Shown here piece after piece: positions 25,193 to 28,937 of a stretch of DNA of 28,937 nucleotides; position 1 is the first letter of the stretch; each line of letters opens with the position of its first letter. The stretch is taken from the NCBI GenBank assembly GCA_946479475.1, contig CAMLGG010000040.1:1-28937 (forward strand), written 5' to 3'. Under the pieces are notes generated by a model. The model searched no databases, was not told the origin of the DNA, and saw only the letters and a program-made list of their open reading frames with translations. A program made the position numbers and the translations under genes. The DNA is from an uncultured Ideonella sp. (GTDB taxonomy: Bacteria; Pseudomonadota; Gammaproteobacteria; Burkholderiales; Burkholderiaceae).

Positions 25193-25398
25193 GCCCCCGG
25201 CTCGATCGCCTGGTGCCGGGCACGGGCCGGCATGCGTAGCCTCGGACCGAGCCGCCGGCCCAGTTCTCCATCAACAGGCCGGGCACCCGTTCGAACTCCC
25301 CCGGGTTGTTGGAGGGCAGACACCAGCACCGGCGCCACCGCCAGCGGCCGGCGGGTATGCCGCCTATGGCCCCGCCCCGGCCACCGCCGGCGACGCGA
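25193..25398. other. 206-bp intergenic gap between convergent genes; no gene identified
   Basis: It holds no convincing gene. On the minus strand a short open stretch around 25230-25320 reads PGEFERVPGLLMENWAGGSVRGY, which looks more protein-like than its shadows, but it has no start, ribosome site or homology I recognise. It may be a gene remnant or chance. Confidence 0.3.
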
Positions 25399-25704
25399 TC
25401 AAGTCGGCCCTTCGGGCTCGTCCTCGTCCACCGGTTCGACCGCGGCGTCGATGCCCAGGCCCTGCTCGGCCTCCTCGGTGGATTCGCTCTGCTCGATCGC
25501 CCGCACCAGGGCCGGCTCGGCGTCGTCCATGGCCAGCAGCGCGTCCTCGAGCGTGGCGTAGGGGCCGAACTCCTGCCGCCCCTCGATGTCGGTCCAGTGG
25601 TAACCATCGGGGCGATCGCTGATGCGCAGCAGGCGCTGGTCCTCCATGTCCTCGGCCGCGGGCGGGAATGCCTGCGGCCCCATCACGGTCCTGTCGGTTT
25701 CCAT
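25399..25704 (-). CDS. Small acidic conserved-type protein of unknown function
   Basis: 101 residues from ATG 25704, or 94 from ATG 25683 (MGPQAF), which has AGGA 6 bases upstream and may be the true start. The middle reads DGYHWTDIEGRQEFGPYATLEDALLAMD, and the C-terminus is very acidic (VEPVDEDEPEGPT). The core resembles small proteins that fold as a beta-hairpin plus helix, but I cannot name a family. A strong box promoter with TAGAGT -10 reads into it, divergent from lon, which is good evidence that the gene is real. Function unknown. Confidence 0.7.
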   Translation of the reverse strand: METDRTVMGPQAFPPAAEDMEDQRLLRISDRPDGYHWTDIEGRQEFGPYATLEDALLAMDDAEPALVRAIEQSESTEEAEQGLGIDAAVEPVDEDEPEGPT

Positions 25705-25752
25705 CGCTGTCCGGCCCCACGGGCCGCTCCTTGCCTGTCCAGCCACCGGCCC

Positions 25753-25793
25753 ACTCTAGGACGCACGCGGTCCACCAACTTGCGATTGCTCAA
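25753..25793 (-). promoter_or_regulatory. Crp/Fnr-type box and promoter of the small acidic protein
   Basis: TTGCG-ATTG-CTCAA (25780-25793) lies exactly 28.5 bp upstream of the minus-strand -10 TAGAGT (25758-25753). The predicted start near 25746 leaves a 42-base leader to ATG 25704 or 63 bases to ATG 25683, and excludes the longer GTG-initiated frame. Confidence 0.65.
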
Positions 25794-25816
25794 GCGACGG
25801 GCCGCCGCCGGCGCGC

Positions 25817-25857
25817 TTGCGCTGGCGCAAGGCCGGGGCAGTCCGCCTGCCTAGAGT
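25817..25857 (+). promoter_or_regulatory. Crp/Fnr-type box and promoter of lon
   Basis: TTGCG-CTGG-CGCAA (25817-25830, perfect half-sites) is followed by TAGAGT (25852-25857), 28.5 bp from box centre to the first -10 base. No sigma-32-type elements are seen. The leader would be about 30 bases. Its centre is 37 bp from the box of the divergent gene. Confidence 0.65.
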
Positions 25858-25893
25858 CGACGCGTCGACGCCATTGACCGTGGAGATTTCGAC

Positions 25894-28236
<2,343 letters not shown>

Positions 28237-28256
28237 GCATCGAGGGCGCGACCCGG

Positions 28257-28297
28257 TTGATGATTCGCAACGCGAAGCGTGCCGGCCTTCCTACGAT
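28257..28297 (+). promoter_or_regulatory. Crp/Fnr-type box and promoter of hsp20
   Basis: TTGAT-GATT-CGCAA (28257-28270) combines one canonical FNR half-site with one island-type half-site. TACGAT (28292-28297) is the -10, 28.5 bp from box centre to its first base. The leader would be about 39 bases with an AAGGAG ribosome site. No ROSE-type thermometer fold is evident in so short a leader. Confidence 0.65.
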
Positions 28298-28342
28298 GGC
28301 TCTCGCCGGATCGCCGGCCCCCACCCTTCAAAGGAGCCAGAC

Positions 28343-28768
28343 ATGAACGCACTGACCCGCCGCGAGCGCTTCGAGGACCTGCTGCCGGACCTGTTCCGCC
28401 GCTTCTCGCCGCCCAGCCTCTTCACCAACGGCGAAACCCCCGCCGACATCCGGATCGACGTCAGCGAGAACGACAAGGCCTACGAGGTCCGCGCCGAGGT
28501 GCCGGGCGTGAAGAAGGAGGACATCCGCGTGTCGGTCGAAGGCAACTTCGTCTCCATCAGCACCGAGGTGAAGACCGAGAAGGAGGACAAGTCCGAAGGC
28601 GGCCGCGTGCTCGTCAAGGAAACCTATGTCGGCAGCGCCTCGCGCGGCTTCTCGCTCGCGCACGAGATCGAGGAGAAGGACGTCGTCGCCAAGCTCGAGG
28701 ACGGCGTGCTGAAGCTCACCCTGCCCAAGCGCACGACGGCTTCCACGCACCGCATCACGGTCCAGTGA
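28343..28768 (+). CDS. Small heat-shock protein Hsp20 (alpha-crystallin family)
   Basis: 141 residues. A short N-terminal arm is followed by the alpha-crystallin domain: IRIDVSENDKAYEVRAEVPGVKKEDIRVSVEGNFVSIS, then RGFSLAHEIEEKDVVAKLEDGVLKLTLPK with the family signature G-V-L-x-L-x-x-P-K, and a C-terminal ITV matching the I-x-I/V oligomerisation motif. It is an ATP-independent holdase that keeps unfolded proteins soluble for refolding or degradation, here next to lon. AAGGAG precedes ATG 28343 by 6 bases. It has its own box promoter 106 bp after the lon stop. Hsp20 proteins are hallmark members of dormancy regulons (HspX in mycobacteria, Hsp20 in the B. cenocepacia lxa locus). Confidence 0.93.
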   Translation: MNALTRRERFEDLLPDLFRRFSPPSLFTNGETPADIRIDVSENDKAYEVRAEVPGVKKEDIRVSVEGNFVSISTEVKTEKEDKSEGGRVLVKETYVGSASRGFSLAHEIEEKDVVAKLEDGVLKLTLPKRTTASTHRITVQ

Positions 28769-28790
28769 GACATCCTGGGTCACCCCCCCA

Positions 28791-28827
28791 TTGGCGGGCC
28801 GAGCGCAGGGCCGCTCCCAAGCCGGCC
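28791..28827. repeat. 37-bp direct repeat, copy 1 (REP-like, hairpin-forming)
   Basis: Identical to 28881-28917, 90 bp away. Within the unit GAGCG pairs with CGCTC around CAGGGC, and TTGG with CCAA outside it, giving a nested hairpin. It lies after hsp20 in non-coding DNA. I recall similar GC-rich elements at gene ends in Rubrivivax/Leptothrix-type genomes, but could not search for it. Confidence 0.7.
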
Positions 28828-28832
28828 CGCAT

Positions 28833-28872
28833 CCCCTCGGGGGATCGACCGACGTACTCGTCGGGCGAGGGG
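28833..28872. repeat. Nested inverted repeat between the two 37-bp copies
   Basis: CCCCTCG (28833-28839) pairs with CGAGGGG (28866-28872), and inside it CCGACG (28849-28854) pairs with CGTCGG (28859-28864) around TACT. It may act as a terminator-like structure after hsp20, though there is no T-tract; or it is the central part of a composite REP element. Confidence 0.55.
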
Positions 28873-28880
28873 CTCCAATC

Positions 28881-28917
28881 TTGGCGGGCCGAGCGCAGGG
28901 CCGCTCCCAAGCCGGCC
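28881..28917. repeat. 37-bp direct repeat, copy 2
   Basis: Exact copy of 28791-28827 in the same orientation. The sequence after it diverges, and the window ends 20 bases later, so further copies could lie to the right. Confidence 0.7.
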
Positions 28918-28937
28918 GCTGCCGGGCGAGGACCGTC

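Noticed and set aside
25193..25398. A minus-strand gene fragment reading PGEFERVPGLLMENW
   Set aside because: Looks protein-like over about 30 residues but has no start codon, ribosome site, or recognisable family; recorded as intergenic.
25817..25857. Sigma-32 heat-shock promoter for lon and hsp20
   Set aside because: No CTTGAA/CCCCAT-type pair at the right spacing is visible at either gene; the -10 elements are sigma-70-like and are placed by the Crp/Fnr-type boxes.
28791..28917. CRISPR array
   Set aside because: Only two repeat copies, a 53-bp interval that is itself palindromic, and no cas genes.

Overview
The window is about 29 kb of very GC-rich DNA with dense, compact, mostly TGA-terminated genes. 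Codon usage, the tripartite MacAB-type pump, the exosortase-style AsnB/AMP-ligase genes and a hairpin repeat at the right edge suggest a beta-proteobacterium of the order Burkholderiales (Rubrivivax/Leptothrix-like). That placement is an inference; there is no rRNA gene here. I found no tRNA, CRISPR array, IS element or phage gene.

Layout. 1-1339: a truncated GntR/FadR-type regulator and an upstream family-3 solute-binding protein, both on the minus strand. 1443-2666: a plus-strand alpha/beta hydrolase (lipase-like). 2686-7237: a minus-strand efflux operon (MacA-like adaptor, MacB-like ABC transporter, NodT-type outer-membrane lipoprotein) behind its own palindromic operator. 7375-12440: a minus-strand protein-quality operon (FtsH-like protease, LonC/YcbZ-like protease, phosphoribosyltransferase). 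12584-17940: a plus-strand five-gene cassette (hexapeptide acyltransferase, AsnB-type amidotransferase, AMP-forming ligase, acyl carrier protein, divergent NadE-like ATPase) that looks like a small biosynthetic pathway with unknown product. 18047-25704: secreted proteins, a WS/DGAT-type acyltransferase, a dienelactone-hydrolase-like protein with a small membrane protein, a LamG-domain protein, a helix-hairpin-helix protein, a triple-BON protein and a small acidic protein. 25894-28768: Lon and Hsp20. The right end holds a 37-bp direct repeat with nested hairpins.

Main discovery. From position 7375 to 28768 nearly every transcription unit is preceded by a 14-bp palindrome of the form TTG(C/A)G-N4-C(G/T)CAA. 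Its centre lies 28.5 or 29.5 bp upstream of the first base of a plausible -10 hexamer, i.e. near -41.5 from the predicted start, and no good -35 is visible. This is the geometry of a class II promoter activated by a Crp/Fnr-family regulator. The half-site is not canonical FNR (TTGAT) but resembles NnrR-type sites. Twelve boxes serve about ten promoters, and divergent gene pairs carry one box per direction. The gene content (Hsp20, Lon, FtsH, phosphoribosyltransferase, WS/DGAT, BON protein) recalls the low-oxygen-activated (lxa) locus of Burkholderia cenocepacia and the DosR dormancy regulon of mycobacteria. I infer that this is a low-oxygen/nitrosative-stress or dormancy island under one Crp/Fnr-type activator encoded outside the window, and that the uncharacterised ACP/AsnB/NadE-like cassette belongs to it.

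The three proteases and Hsp20 would handle protein quality control, WS/DGAT would make storage lipid, and the secreted and BON proteins would act at the envelope. The left part (GntR, solute-binding protein, lipase, efflux pump) shows no such boxes and appears to be unrelated flank.
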